Notes under the pieces: model-generated | Seen by the model: only the letters and a program-made list of their open reading frames with translations | Told to the model about the DNA's origin: nothing | The model's database searches: none | NCBI GenBank assembly: GCA_020310875.1 | Contig: CM035407.1 | Coordinates: 219,204,753 to 219,268,752 of the forward strand | Length of the DNA: 64,000 nt | Direction of reading: 5' to 3' | DNA from: Ceratopteris richardii | Taxonomy: Eukaryota > Streptophyta > Polypodiopsida > Polypodiales > Pteridaceae | Shown here: positions 34,883 to 45,838 of the stretch, in pieces | Position numbering within the stretch: position 1 is the first letter of the stretch | Layout of the letters: every line of letters starts with the position of its first letter | Translations under genes and position numbers: made by a program

Positions 34883-36740
34883 GTGCCAGTAATAAACACA
34901 CAGGATAGAGAGGTAGTGAAAGCCCAAAAGTATCACATCATGGCAGGAAGTATGTACAAGCACACAAATCAAGGAATCTTGGCTTGTTGTGTGGAAGAGG
35001 GTGAGTACGCTAAATGGTTGCAATTAGCACATGTAGGTGCATTAGAGCAACACTACTCAAAGCAACAAACCCTGCAGACACTAAGGAGACTCGGAGTGCA
35101 TTGGTCGACGATGGAAGCTGATGTCCAAAAGTTGTGCAAGGAATGCCCAATCTGTTGCACTAAACCACCTGTGGAACATGCCACACTTTATCAAGTGTCC
35201 ATAGTGCCAGATTGGAGTGAACCATTAGTAGCCTTCTTGAGGACGAAAACATTCCCTCTAGACATGACTCTGGCTAGGAAAAGGAGTTTAGAACAAGAAG
35301 CCCAGGATTACTCACTCATTGGTGATAATCTATACAAGCGTGGTAAAGATGGTTACCTGAGACTATGTGTCCATGAAAGTGAATATCTCAAGATCTTGGA
35401 AACTGCTCACCAAGGTGTAGTAGGAAGACACTTTGGACCAGATCGGGTGATCAAGGCAATACTATTTGCGGGCTTCTGGTGGCCGACCCTTCACATGGAT
35501 GCACATACCTATGTGAAACGATGTGATGTCTATCAGAGAACTCAGTATCCTATACGCAAAGATGAGATGCCACTGAAACCTATGATGGGTGGACGTGCAT
35601 TCTCTAAGTGGGGAATAGACTTTGTAGGTCCTATCAATCCCCCAGCCAAGGGATCACATGCTGAATACATCATTGTTGCGACAGACTATCTAACAAAGTG
35701 GGTAGAGGTAAAAGCTACGACAAAGAATGATGCTCAGACAACTGCTAAGTTCCTATTTGAGAATGTGTTCACAAGATACGGGCTACCTATAGAACTGGTA
35801 AGTGATAGAGGAACTCACTTCTTGAATGAAGTTATTGAAAAATTGCTCCGAAAATTCTTGGTAGTACATAAGAAGTCTGCCCCATATCACCCCCAAGCTA
35901 ATGACCACGCTGAGAGGACAAATAAGATCTTATGCAATGTACTGACGAAATTAGTGAACAATAAACGCTCTGATTGGGACAAACAGCTACATCATGCTGT
36001 TTGGGCATACCGAGTTGCCTACAAAACGGTACTCCAAGCCACCCCCTTTCAGATGGTATTTGGTCAAAATGCAGTGCTACCCTTGGACTTCTTAATACCT
36101 ACATTGAAAGTAGCACAAGAGCATGAATGGACGGGTCATGAACTCTCCTCAAGACTTTTTGACCTTGAACGAATGGGAGAAACAAGACTGAGGGCGGCCG
36201 CAGGAATATATGCAGCTAAGAAACGACAGAAGGCGTACTTTGATGCCCATGTTAAGGATAAAGGCTTGAAGGCAGGAGATTTAGTTTTAGTCTACACCTT
36301 GAAGCAACATGCAAGAAAATTAGAGAAACATGGCTACGGACCCATGATCATTAATAGAATCTCAACAAGTGGAGCAGTGCAACTAGCTAGATTAGAAGGC
36401 GATATTCTCCCGAGCTACATAAGCGGATGCAAAGTCAAGTTATATCAGGAACCTTTGACGGAAGAGATACTAAGTCGACTCAATACTGCTAGGAAACACA
36501 AAGAAGAAGACAAGCGAATTCGAGAAGAAGCTCAAGCAGAAGCTTTAGAGCGCATACGGAGAATGAAATTAAGAAGACAAGGCAGAGAGCAACCTAGGCC
36601 AGATGCATATGCAGATCAAGGATATCACGTGGCTATGTGTGAAGTTTCAGATATCAGCTCCCATAGGATAATTGATCGACGTCCTTTTATAACCTTAGAT
36701 ATAGGACAAGTCAAGGGTGCAAGGACTGTAAGAGCCTTGA
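34883..36740 (+). pseudogene. Gypsy H integrase with a doubled zinc module
   Basis: Two pre-integrase/H2C2 modules occur in tandem. The first has H-H-C-C at residues 50, 57, 88 and 91 (35030-35155); the second starts at H176 and H183, with its Cys at 214 (35408-35524). Matching Tyr, Cys and His positions (17/143, 25/151, 36/162, 50/176, 57/183) lie exactly 126 residues apart. The catalytic core follows: WGIDFVGPINPP, ATDYLTKWVEVKA, LVSDRGTHFLNEVIEKL and YHPQANDHAERTN (about 35610-35930). The C-terminal part holds AGDLVLVYTLKQHARKLEKH. The reading frame is long and open through the integrase. No chromodomain is seen. Confidence 0.9.
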
Positions 36741-37045
36741 TTGACTCAGGTGCAGCCACTAGTGCTGTTAAATTGTCGTAATGTCAAGAGTTGAAATTAA
36801 CTGTCAATCCTATAGAAGCATATCTCATAGGATTGGGATGTGTGGAAACCCCTTGCATGGGCGAGGTGGAACTTCCCCTCTATATTCAAGACGAAGCAAC
36901 GACAATCAAAGTACTAGTGTGTCAAGATGAGGACCTCACTAAGCCTCTTGTCTTGGGTCAGGACTAGATCTATGATCATGCAGTCAACCTAAACCTAAGA
37001 AGTGGACTTCTTCAGGTATGGGTAAATCATAGCCGAATTACAATT
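36680..37045 (+). pseudogene. Second retropepsin-like domain after integrase, Gypsy H
   Basis: The frame leaving the integrase reads RPFITLDIGQVKGARTVRAL and then IDSGAATSAVKLS, with the Asp at about 36743. About 70 codons further, TKPLVLGQD (36938-36964) precedes YDHAVNLNLRSGLLQV. DSGA-type entry, a central GLGCVETPCMGEVELPLYI hairpin and a LVLGQD-type exit are the retropepsin landmarks. The first protease of this element sits in the normal place before RT. A protease-like fold after integrase is not the standard Gypsy order. Function is unknown; it could be a captured or duplicated domain. The region is not fully open. Confidence 0.7.
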
Positions 37046-37964
37046 GAATTGGAAAATGAGGCACTCAAGGAACTAGGTAAAGCACGAACTCCTGGTCCTT
37101 CCAGGGGCACACATGAAGTTGACAATGCTATTCTTGTCCAAAACTGTATGATGCAGAAAGAGGATTGTTTCAACAACGAAGTCAAGGATAAGATGGCACT
37201 CCCTTCTTTCCCAAAGACCAGAGGGATGTAGCAACCAAAGGCAGATCAAATACAGGAGGAGCAGCGCACAACCTATACTGTAGGCCAGAAACACGTGCGA
37301 AGCAGAATGTCTCTGCCGTCGAAACGAGTGTGGGTGCGGAAAGGCGAACACCCTGTTGCGACCATGCCAACCCCACGACCGAAACCTCTTATTAGTAGTC
37401 CACAACACGACGCTAATAAGAAGTCTTTCATAAATTCTTCTGCGAAAGTAAAGTCTATTTGGGTACCCAAGAAGTCCATGAAGGCCAATACATAATCACG
37501 ACAAATCTGGGTGCCTAAGGCTTGCTTGCGGGCTCAGATAGCTACACCAAGGCCACACCCTCTATAACATGTTTCACTCAGTCGAACATCTGATGCCCAG
37601 TCTTACACAGCACGCACAGACACATATTCTTCCATGCGCAAAAGTAGAATCACTCGTAAATGGGTCCCTAAAAAGCCTCATTCTCAAGTAGATACCCCTA
37701 TCAAACTCTTCAGAGTCTCCACAAAATCAAGATCAAAGCCCATCCACTGCATTTGGCAACCTAAAACTTGTAATAAACCCCCGGACCCCAGTTGTAAATC
37801 CATGTCCAGCTACTAACTACATCACTCTCACACTACATCATTCCACTTAGCTCTTAGGTCTACCCAATTCCTAACTACACACACAAGCACCGAGCACTTA
37901 ATAACCCCCTAATCTCTCCCGAACCTCATGTTAATGTTGTAATGGGGACAAAAATGATTCTATC
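37046..37964 (+). pseudogene. Gypsy H basic region with repeated WVPK-like motifs
   Basis: A Ser/Lys/Pro-rich stretch carries five spaced copies of a short motif: RVWVRK (near 37327), SIWVPK (near 37456), QIWVPK (near 37504), RKWVPK (near 37656) and CIWQPK (near 37748). The spacing is irregular and the surrounding residues are basic, suggesting a disordered, binding-type segment. No known domain is recognised. It is not fully open. Confidence 0.5.
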
Positions 37965-38990
37965 TTGTCCTTTACAATGTTAACACCTGTTTCTATATTC
38001 TCACAGAGTCAGGAGGCAAGAAGTAACATGGCAGATATGGCAGGAACTAGCTCCCAGGCAGGCACTAGCCCCCAAGTCGTGGACATTGAAAGCCTTCCCG
38101 TTGAGGAGGAATTGAAGGAACGACCACTCGCATTGAGGGGATTACACGCCATACCGGTTCAGAATCCTCCACAGGGGCACACAATGCCGGTCAGCAAAAA
38201 CTCACATTGGTTCAGTGATGTGGTAGGACCCCTAGGTGAAGGCACTTACATGTGGGAGGCTGAGATAGAATTCAATGGGCGCTAGGGCAGATATCACTTT
38301 TTCACCATGGAATTTGAGAGTCTGCAGAATAATGAAGGACTGAAACCTATATGGAAGAAGTCGGGACTCTATGATTACTTCAAATTCCAATTGCCAAAGC
38401 CCGATTTTCTAAGGTGCTCTTATTTAATTAGCACCCTCACTCCGAGCAAAGACAAAAGGGATACAGCTCCTTTGTCCTCCCATCTCTCACAAGGGGCAAT
38501 GAACTGAAGCGTTTCAGGTTGACTATCAATTTGGTCAGGGAAGCTCTAGACATGAAGGTATGCACATTCCTACGGAGAAAGAGACAATGGTCCCCGACAA
38601 TATGAAGAAGAGGAATCTGACGAAATTAAAGGACATGGTGGCAATGACACCTACAATTGCCATTCACTTGTGAATGGTCATGCAACATTTTGCATTTCCC
38701 GCTCAAGAGAGATTCACAATGCCACCTAAGAAGATATGGTTTAGTCTATACCTGGTTGATGCCTTTGATTTGACAATCAACATGCCCCACTAGATTATCG
38801 ACCAAATCCACTTGGCTCATCAAAGGTGGTATAAGAAACAAAAGTCTGTACTATATGGATGCTGTGCCCTCACCAGGATTGTGTATAGATGTTTGGCTTA
38901 TGATGTGCCAGTGCAGAGGGCATTAAATTGGACCAGGGTACAAGAATTCCAACGTAGACTATCAACCGCAGGGCCACCACCAAGAAAATG
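37965..38990 (+). pseudogene. Gypsy H 3' coding region, part 1 (unknown)
   Basis: An ATG at 37968 begins a new open stretch with an acidic, Ser-rich start, then VSKNSHWFSDVVGPLGEGTY, MWEAEIEFNG, FTMEFESLQNNEGLKPIWKK and SGLYDYFKFQLPKP. From about 38520 to 38960 it continues with MPPKKIWFSLYLVDAFDLTI and AHQRWYKKQKSVLYGCCALT. That last part is loosely reminiscent of the putative plant transposon protein domain often found near plant Gypsy sequences, a weak resemblance only. The composition looks protein coding. It is not fully open. Confidence 0.5.
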
Positions 38991-40358
38991 AGAGGCGCTG
39001 TTCAGATGCCGTGTGCACAACCCCGCGGTGCGACATTGACACCAGAGACAACTCCACGACTTCCAAGGCAGGTACAACCCTTCACTATCAAATTACCAAG
39101 ACATAGCACTGATGGACCAAATCTAGTGTTTCCACCTGTACTAACCGACCTAGAGTTTCCTCACAGATTCACTTTAGAAGACCTAACTGATGAGGAGGTA
39201 GCCAGAATCATAGAGGCTGTTAACGCGGAAGTCGAGGCAGAGCAAGCTAGTGGACAACAAACTGCTACAGACCAACCCCATCTCAGACAACCAGATGTCG
39301 TCAATGTGGAGGGTGAAGAAGAAGAAGAACAAGAGGAGGAACATGATGGACAATCCGAGGAAGAAGAGCAAGAATATGATTAGGAAGCTCTGCAGGTACT
39401 TGAAGGTGCTCCAGCTTATACGAAGGCATTGAAAAAGCTCTATGATACCATGAACAGAGTTCAAGAGCAACATAGACTGTCCCTAGCAGCAGGCAAGGCC
39501 CTCATGAATCAAAACCTTGAGGAGGAAGGCATAGACGAGCAATACCGCGCCACTCTTGACATGATATCTGAGGCTTTAGGAGTACCTGAGATGTTGCATA
39601 CTGCCCTTGCACAAGCACGAAGAATAGAGCGAAGATACAGCAGACGTCCCCCTCGATCAGGAAAGCAGATGAATGTATTCGTATCAGAACCACAAGGCAC
39701 ATCCACAACCACGGGCACCGCACACACTATCCACGATACTGAGGAAACCCATGTATCAAGTGCACCTCCGTCACCCCCTTTGCCACCCCTGCTTCCAACT
39801 CCACCACATTCACCTCCCACTACCAGTGTAACCACTACTGTCACCGCCTCCGCGTCCACTACCCATACCGAAGCACAGATCGTCAGTCAACCCACACAAC
39901 CCACACACCCTATCTGCACCTCTTTTGTCTATACGGCCACTGAAACAGTAATTCTAACCGCAGCCACGGAAAACCTCATTCCCCCGATCACACTTCCTGG
40001 CAGTTCGTATTCACAATTGCACACACCACTATACACTTTCACCACTATCACCGCACCCACAATTCCAATATTCACAATCACTCCCACTATTGCATCCACT
40101 GTTGATTTTATGGACATATCACCCACCTCTGCACCTCTCCCTCCCCCCATACACCCACCATCTCCCATTCCCCCACCTCCCACTTCACCATTTTCCAGCA
40201 CCACATCCACACTTCCATTCCCCTTCCCCTTTCCCTTCCCTTCTGCATTCAACACCCTCCCTACATCCACCCCTATTAATAATGTATTTAATAATATGTA
40301 TCAGTGTATGTCGCAACTACAACAGCACTACCAACATCTTGATAACCAACATACGTGA
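38988..40358 (+). pseudogene. Gypsy H 3' coding region, part 2: acidic then Pro/Thr/Ser-rich
   Basis: The region reads FPHRFTLEDLTDEEVARIIE followed by a Glu-rich run near 39310-39380. A helical stretch comes next (ALKKLYDTMNRVQEQHRLSL, TLDMISEALGVPEMLHTALA, QARRIERRYSRRPP). From about 39700 to 40270 it is almost wholly Pro, Thr and Ser, with PFPFPFPFP-type repeats. This looks like an extended, disordered or structural protein. I see no signal peptide or clear membrane span, so I do not call it an envelope. It is the least conserved-looking part of H and may evolve fast. Confidence 0.55.
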
Positions 40359-42094
40359 CTCTTTCAAAGCCATGAAGAACTTCAACTACGATTCATTGAT
40401 ATCGAAAGGGAAAAGCGGCTACTACAACAACAGTATGCCACTTTATAGGAACAACATGAACAGCTAGTAGCCAATCCACCCTAGCCTCATGCAGAAGAAA
40501 AACAACAAATGGATGATCTGCTACACTCCCAGATAACAGAGAATCTCAAGCTTCGACGCAACCTGGCCCTCCTACGAAAACACATGTCTACAGCACTCGA
40601 AGAGAATAAATGGCTGCAGAAATAGAATGAAGAAAACTTGGAAGCAGCAATGGAGGGTTCCCCGCAGGAAATCGACCCAGAGAAATTCAAGGCCATTCCC
40701 TCAGAGAATATGCAGATTGTGTTAGAAACCCATGCAGATCTCCTGGAAGCCCATGCAGCATTAGAAAGAGAAAGAGATGACCTATTAAAGCAGCTGGCAA
40801 CCCAGCATGAGTCACAAAGCAAAGTTACAACCGCAGTTGACACATCTGAAGAAGTCACAAAACTCAGAGCAGAACTCGAAGAATTACGCAGTAAAGTCAT
40901 GCAATACGAGCGTCAACCCTCTCCTCTTATAGAGCCTGAGCCTGAGGACTTAGTGCCAATTGAAATCAAGGAAACCTTCGAAAACCCATACGTTCCCATG
41001 CCTGCACCAGGGGGCAAGCAAACAGAAGAGGGCATGGACACCATCGAGATCGAGGCTCCTGAATGGATGCAGAGGTTAGAGAAAGTGGCCACAACCCATG
41101 ATGACAGAGTAGCAGTTCAGATAGCATCTATGTCACGTTTGGAAGAGGTAGTCATTAAAATTGGATTACTTTAGAAACCTCTCCCATCATAGGTGGATCG
41201 GCACATCCCACGATTTGTATGTTCCTTTCTGTGTCTTAATGGCAGATTACAATGCTGAAATAAAGCAACACACTTCAAAAGAACCAACCTCGCCTACACT
41301 GCACCGGACGACATCCCAGCAAGTGCCAAGCAGCGCAATATACATCAACCAACGTGGAGGATTTGTCTACTGGAAACCTACCCAGAGACAGTAAGAACAT
41401 GGAATAACATGCCTTTGTACATCAAATACAACCCATCCTACTACCCCGTATTTCGAAGAAGGTCGTGGCCAGAATACACAAAAACTTTGCTGACAACCAA
41501 AGGATGTGAGAAATGGCTCAATTATGTCTATTTAGCACCACCTAAAGGCCAACCTAGCATAGGATATATGATTTCGACGATTCGGCATTGGGGGCTCCGG
41601 TTAAAAAATGTACCAGATGTCATGGCCCAAATGTGCCTTAAAATTTTTGAACTCCTTCAGGACTTTCAAGAATGTCAAGGAACCTCATCTGTCAGCTCTT
41701 GGATTTAATGAAGGTAATCAGGACCTTGTCTACGACATGAGTGCAACACCATCTAGTAATGTTGTATATGCATGGCACGCACGTATCGAGTATCTACCAG
41801 CTTGCTTCAAACAGACGTTTGAAGAAACGTTTGTCACAGGATTCTGGGAATATCATTCAGAGATATTCATTCCCAGACCATCACATTTATTGCAGTTGTT
41901 TGTAGTGGAACAAGCTCTCCATTCAGAAAAGTTACGTATACCACATCCAGAGGTTCCCGGGCCGGTAGATTGGGATGCTCTACTAACGGACTTGGCCAAA
42001 GGGTTGCAGATTGCAAAACATCACTTAGCACAAGACGTTGTTGAGTACTACATCCAACGACCCACCCAACAAGGGTCTGTCAGGGACGAAAGAC
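40359..42094 (+). pseudogene. Gypsy H 3' coding region, part 3: coiled coil then globular tail
   Basis: From about 40380 to 40900 the text is Glu/Gln/Leu-rich with heptad spacing (LRRNLALLRKHMSTALEENK, LEAHAALERERDDLLKQLAT, KLRAELEELRSKVMQYERQP), a probable coiled coil. Then comes an acidic part (EPEPEDLVPIEIKETFENPY). A more globular tail follows at about 41400-42060 (YIKYNPSYYPVFRRRSWPEY, GYMISTIRHWGLRLKNVPDV, YLPACFKQTFEETFVTGFWE). No known family is recognised. The stretch ends shortly before the purine tract, so the coding region reaches almost to the 3' LTR. It is not fully open. Confidence 0.55.
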
Positions 42095-42110
42095 ACGAGA
42101 GAGGGGGGGG
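42095..42110 (+). other. Polypurine tract of Gypsy H
   Basis: ACGAGAGAGGGGGGGG directly precedes the 3' LTR start TGTTGG. Such a tract primes plus-strand DNA synthesis in LTR elements. Confidence 0.85.
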
Positions 42111-42814
42111 TGTTGGAACTGAAGGACTCACAAGGCAAGGAAGCTTACGAAGGGAGTCAGAGAGAAGAGAAAGTACAAGCAGACAGAGCAGTCAACGACA
42201 ATCTGGCAAGTAGGCCAATATTTTTTCAGGACACTAACGCATATAAAAGAGGTGGACACACAAGGAGAAGGAGCAGGTAGGGAGCTCCAGGAAATGTATG
42301 TCAAAATGTTATTAGAAACCCCTACAAAAATAGTGATTTTCATCACTAAAAACCATTCTAAATACCATTTCATATTTTTGTAGCTCCATTTTGTGCAAGC
42401 CAAGGAGTCCTTGAGCTTGAGGAGCTTTAGAAGTACCTACCTATCAGTTTTCACATTTTTTAGACTTCGTTTGAACCTCCAAATAGGGTAGAGAGCCTAA
42501 TTTTTAACTAGGCCGAACACTAGGTCTGGACACAGCCAAAACCTAGTCAAAAACTATAAATAGAGCTAGAGAGCTCATTTTTGGAGTTAGCTTGTAATTG
42601 ATTTGAACTTGTAAGAGCTTTTCAAAAGTAATCTAAGAACTCCATTGCTTCTCACTCTTTGTCTTGCCTTGTGTGCGCGTGTGTGTGTATGTGTGTGCAT
42701 GTTAGTGTGCTTCGCACTCACGCACTTGTGCCTTCACTTGCTCGAGGTCATCATACCATCCTCACGTCTTCCTAGATTGACATTAAAGGAGGTGCTACTC
42801 ATCAGTGAGCTACA
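42111..42814 (+). repeat. 3' LTR of Gypsy H
   Basis: This 704-bp LTR has the same ends and the same length as 26214-26917. It is followed by TGGTG, the exact repeat of the five bases before the 5' LTR. A TATA-like TATAAATA is at 42555-42562. Confidence 0.95.
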
Positions 42815-42928
42815 TGGTGCCACAAGACCATTCAAAACCATTACTATTTTGAATGCAATAGGTCATTTTGATTGGGAGGAGAGTGGAACACACATCATTC
42901 ACAAGTTTTTTGTCTTCTAGTTCTTACA
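42815..42928 (+). repeat. Gypsy G2 5' LTR, second part
   Basis: After H, G2 LTR text resumes at TGGTGCCACAAGACCATTC; the 3' LTR has GCACTAGACCATTC at the same point. It ends with CTAGTTCTTACA at 42928, next to a TGGTATGAGAGG primer-binding site (42931-42942), which resembles the initiator-Met type. Confidence 0.75.
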
Positions 42929-43029
42929 TTTGGTATGAGAGGATAGATCTACATGGGCAAACCTACCACTCCTCACTCCCATCTCTTAGTTTTCTCCCCG
43001 TTAACTAACTCTACTATGTACGCATACTC

Positions 43030-44530
43030 TAACTACATAGTTTCTAAGTGTAGCCTCTTCACTAGTCATGAACTAATCACATTATGAGTACAACCAGTGT
43101 CAAAGAGTACCTTGGTAAGCTATCCTGCCATGACTCCTATCATGACAATAAGCTCTATGTAGAAACTGGTATCCATTTTGTGTCACGTGCAAAAGCACAA
43201 CATTTGGCACATTAGCAACCTTCTTCATGACCATCATGGCCACTATGGGAGATGATATTTGAGATGAAGTTTCTCCAAAATCCTTATCCCCATCACTCTA
43301 TACATCTATAGGACTGATGACTATGATAGCTACTATTTTCTTTTTCTTAGGATACTCCTTGAAGATCATAGTCATCCATAGCACAATCCCTCTTTCATTA
43401 CCTTCTCTTTCTGCTAAGGGACAAGAATCGACTTATTATACCCCCTCTCACCCAGAGGAGACACTTTCCTTTTAGCTTTTGAAATTTTCTTTATCCTGTG
43501 CACCTACTTAGCCTTTTTCTAAGGCTCTGCATTGACTAAGCCATGAGTAGAGGAGAAAGAGTGTGGACTAATCTTTGTCCATGAGGACTTGTGACCCTAG
43601 GAGCCTATGCCCCTATGTCCATACTCATAAATTAAAGCCATCTTAATGGCATGTTCCAAGGAGTGACACCTCTCCTTCCTCACTAAAGGTCTTATAGTTT
43701 CTCTAAGTCTCAAGACAAACTTGTGGGCTTGGAGAAACTCTTGGATAGTATCAGCTACTTTGACAAGAACCTCTCTATACTTATCCGAGTACTTCTGGAC
43801 ACTTTGGTCTTTTTGATTTATGAAAAACCAAGTGTCTAATGCTCTAGACCTCTTGTCAGGTGGTACAAAGTTTTTGTAGAGCAAGAATTTAAATTATTCC
43901 TAAGTCATGGGCTCTTTCTTGCCTTGTTCTATCTTACACCACTGCACATAGGAAACATCCATATGGTCATATGTGGCCTGTTGATTTTTATGTCTATCAT
44001 CCACGATATGCCATAAGCAATGAGGCCACATACCCGCACATTTTTTTTTACAAGTCCTTTTATAAGTGTTTTCACATAATTTTGAATTTGAATTTCAAAC
44101 TTGGATCCATCTAAAAAGGTGAATCCTCTAATTTAGGAGTTATTTTTGCATTTAAACTCATACCTAATGTTCTTCCTAACTCCATGGGATTTTGGCTTTC
44201 AAAGATTTTCTCAAGGTAGAAACCTTTACAATAGTAAATCATAAAATGTTACAAGCTAAGGTTCACATGATCCATCAAATGTTTCCACATATAGTCTTCC
44301 ATCCTAAGCCAGATGTGAAGGCTTGTACATTTGCACCAATAGCATCTACCTCCATCCCTCAAAAATTGATCTAAGGTGTCACTTCCTCTTTCTTGGAGAC
44401 ACGCACGTGCTCCAAGATTTCATGAAGTGTGCTCTCTAAGTGTGCTATCCTAGCACGCATAGTCTCTATAGGGTTTGAGGTGTAATTATCCATGAGTGTA
44501 TCATTCCTAATTGGTGAAGAGGGTCCTAAT
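43030..44530 (-). pseudogene. Gypsy G2 gag-protease block facing left
   Basis: On the minus strand a gag starts near 44492 (MDNYTSNPIETMRARIAHLE, then HEILEHVRVSKKEE). The gag core lies at 43884-43597 (RALDTWFFINQKDQSVQKYS, DKYREVLVKVADTIQEFLQA, then GLRETIRPLVRKER-type text). A knuckle-like stretch is near 43400-43350 and a protease start near 43110 (TGCTHNVIS). The block lies between the plus-strand G2 leader and plus-strand G2 RT, where gag and protease belong, but points the other way. One local rearrangement of G2 is the simplest reading; a separate fragment is possible. Confidence 0.65.
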
Positions 44531-45838
44531 TCCATGCTAGGATAAGGTGTAAGTTTCTTTTTTTTATGGTTTTATGTTTTTTCAGTTTTTCTTTACGTTT
44601 ATGTGTTTTATGTACACCTAAGATAAAAGTGGCATGCTCAAAAATGATTGTTCATAGACTTTGCTTTGCATGTGTAATAGTTTGAGCATGCGGGGAGACG
44701 ACTACTGATCCATGGAGAGCTAGATCTCTAAGAGATTTGATTGGTAACTGCTATCAAGTTGCTCGAGATTGATTGTAAATATATTTGTTTTCTTAATTTT
44801 GTGCAATGAATGTAGTGATGGATTCATGTAGTCATGGAAACTGTAGCTGGAATGCTAAAAACCTTTCAGATAAAACAAGAACATAATTCCAAGAGTTATT
44901 TTTGAAAGAATTACCTGTGGCTTTACCTCCTTGTAGGAAATTTTGCAAAGGTTTGAATTCATACGAAGAGAGGCTCTAATCGCTCGACCACCATTTTGAA
45001 TGAGTTTGTAGGAGGAGAATGAAATCTGCAAGGGTGTGGATGCATATTTGTAGAAAGGGCTGATGAGACCCATCTATTTGCCCTTTGCAGTACCAATTCT
45101 TCTCCTGAGGAGGAAAGACGAGTCTTATAGGATGTGCTTTGATTATTGAGCACTCAATAAGATTACCATCAAGGACACATATCCCATGCCCTCGATAGAT
45201 GATCTTTTGATGCTCTAGGTGGATCCATTGTATATAGTAAAATCGATTTGAAAAGTAACTACCATCATATTAGGGTAAAAGATCAAGATGTATATAAAAC
45301 AACTTTGAGGATCAGTTTTGGGCATTCCAAGTATTTAGTTTTGCCATTTGGTTTCACTAATGCGCCTGCTTTTTTTTGTGATGTAAATGAATGATATTCT
45401 ATGACCGTTCATTGGAAAAATGTGTTGTGCAATTTATTGATGATTCCCTAGTGTATGGTAGATATGTTCATAAGCATGAAATTCAGTTGAGAATTAGTAT
45501 TAAATAAGTTGAAAGAAAATCAGCTTTGTGTGGTTCCAAGTAAGACTTAATTATTTCTTCTAGACATAGAGTATTTAGGGCATGTGCTATTAGCCAATGG
45601 GGTCCAGATGGATCCTAAGAAGGTCTCACTTGTTTTAGCTTGGCCTTCTCCTCAGGATGAGGGGCACTTACATTAACTTTTAGGAATCTTCAGTTTCTAT
45701 GGAAAATTTATCTCTTCTTATTAGTCCATAGCAGTGGCTATGGTGAGCTTGCTTCAAGGAAAAGTGTTATTTGCATGGAAGCGAGAGCAACAAGAAAGTT
45801 TTGATACTCTAAAACAAGTTGTTTCAAAGGGTGCTATA
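44531..45838 (+). pseudogene. Gypsy G2 pre-RT and RT
   Basis: After a poorly readable stretch, RT is clear from about 45060: PMPSIDDLLM, GGSIVYSKIDLKSNYHHIRV, KTTLRISFGHSKYLVLPFGF and TNAPAFF near 45355-45380. The thumb follows at about 45545-45700 (LDIEYLGHVLLANGVQMDPK, KVSLVLAWPSPQD), then AWKREQQESFDTLKQVVSKG up to the insertion point of Copia D. The wording differs from G1 and H, so G2 is a third Gypsy family. The remains are broken. Confidence 0.75.

Larger units (their letters stand above)
26214..42814 (+). mobile_element. Gypsy H, 16.6-kb Ty3/Gypsy with extra 3' coding
   Basis: H is structurally whole. It has two 704-bp LTRs, an exact TGGTG target repeat (26209-26213, 42815-42819), a primer-binding site, a purine tract, gag, protease, RT, RNase H and integrase in Gypsy order. 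At 16.6 kb it is well above the usual 5-12 kb. The extra length is a 1.95-kb leader with a palindrome array and about 5 kb of coding sequence after the integrase. I count about 23 mismatches between the LTRs (about 3 percent), making it the youngest element here whose two LTRs can be compared. The frames carry roughly a dozen or more breaks. No chromodomain was seen, which with the primer-site type points to the non-chromovirus (Tat/Athila-side) branch, an inference. Confidence 0.9.

Noticed and set aside
37965-42094. Envelope-like gene of an Athila type in Gypsy H
   Set aside because: I see no signal peptide, no clear hydrophobic membrane span and no Cys-rich outer domain. The region is acidic, Pro/Thr/Ser-rich and coiled coil instead.
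43030-44530. Natural antisense coding of gag in G2
   Set aside because: Gypsy elements code gag and pol on one strand, so a local rearrangement is far more likely.
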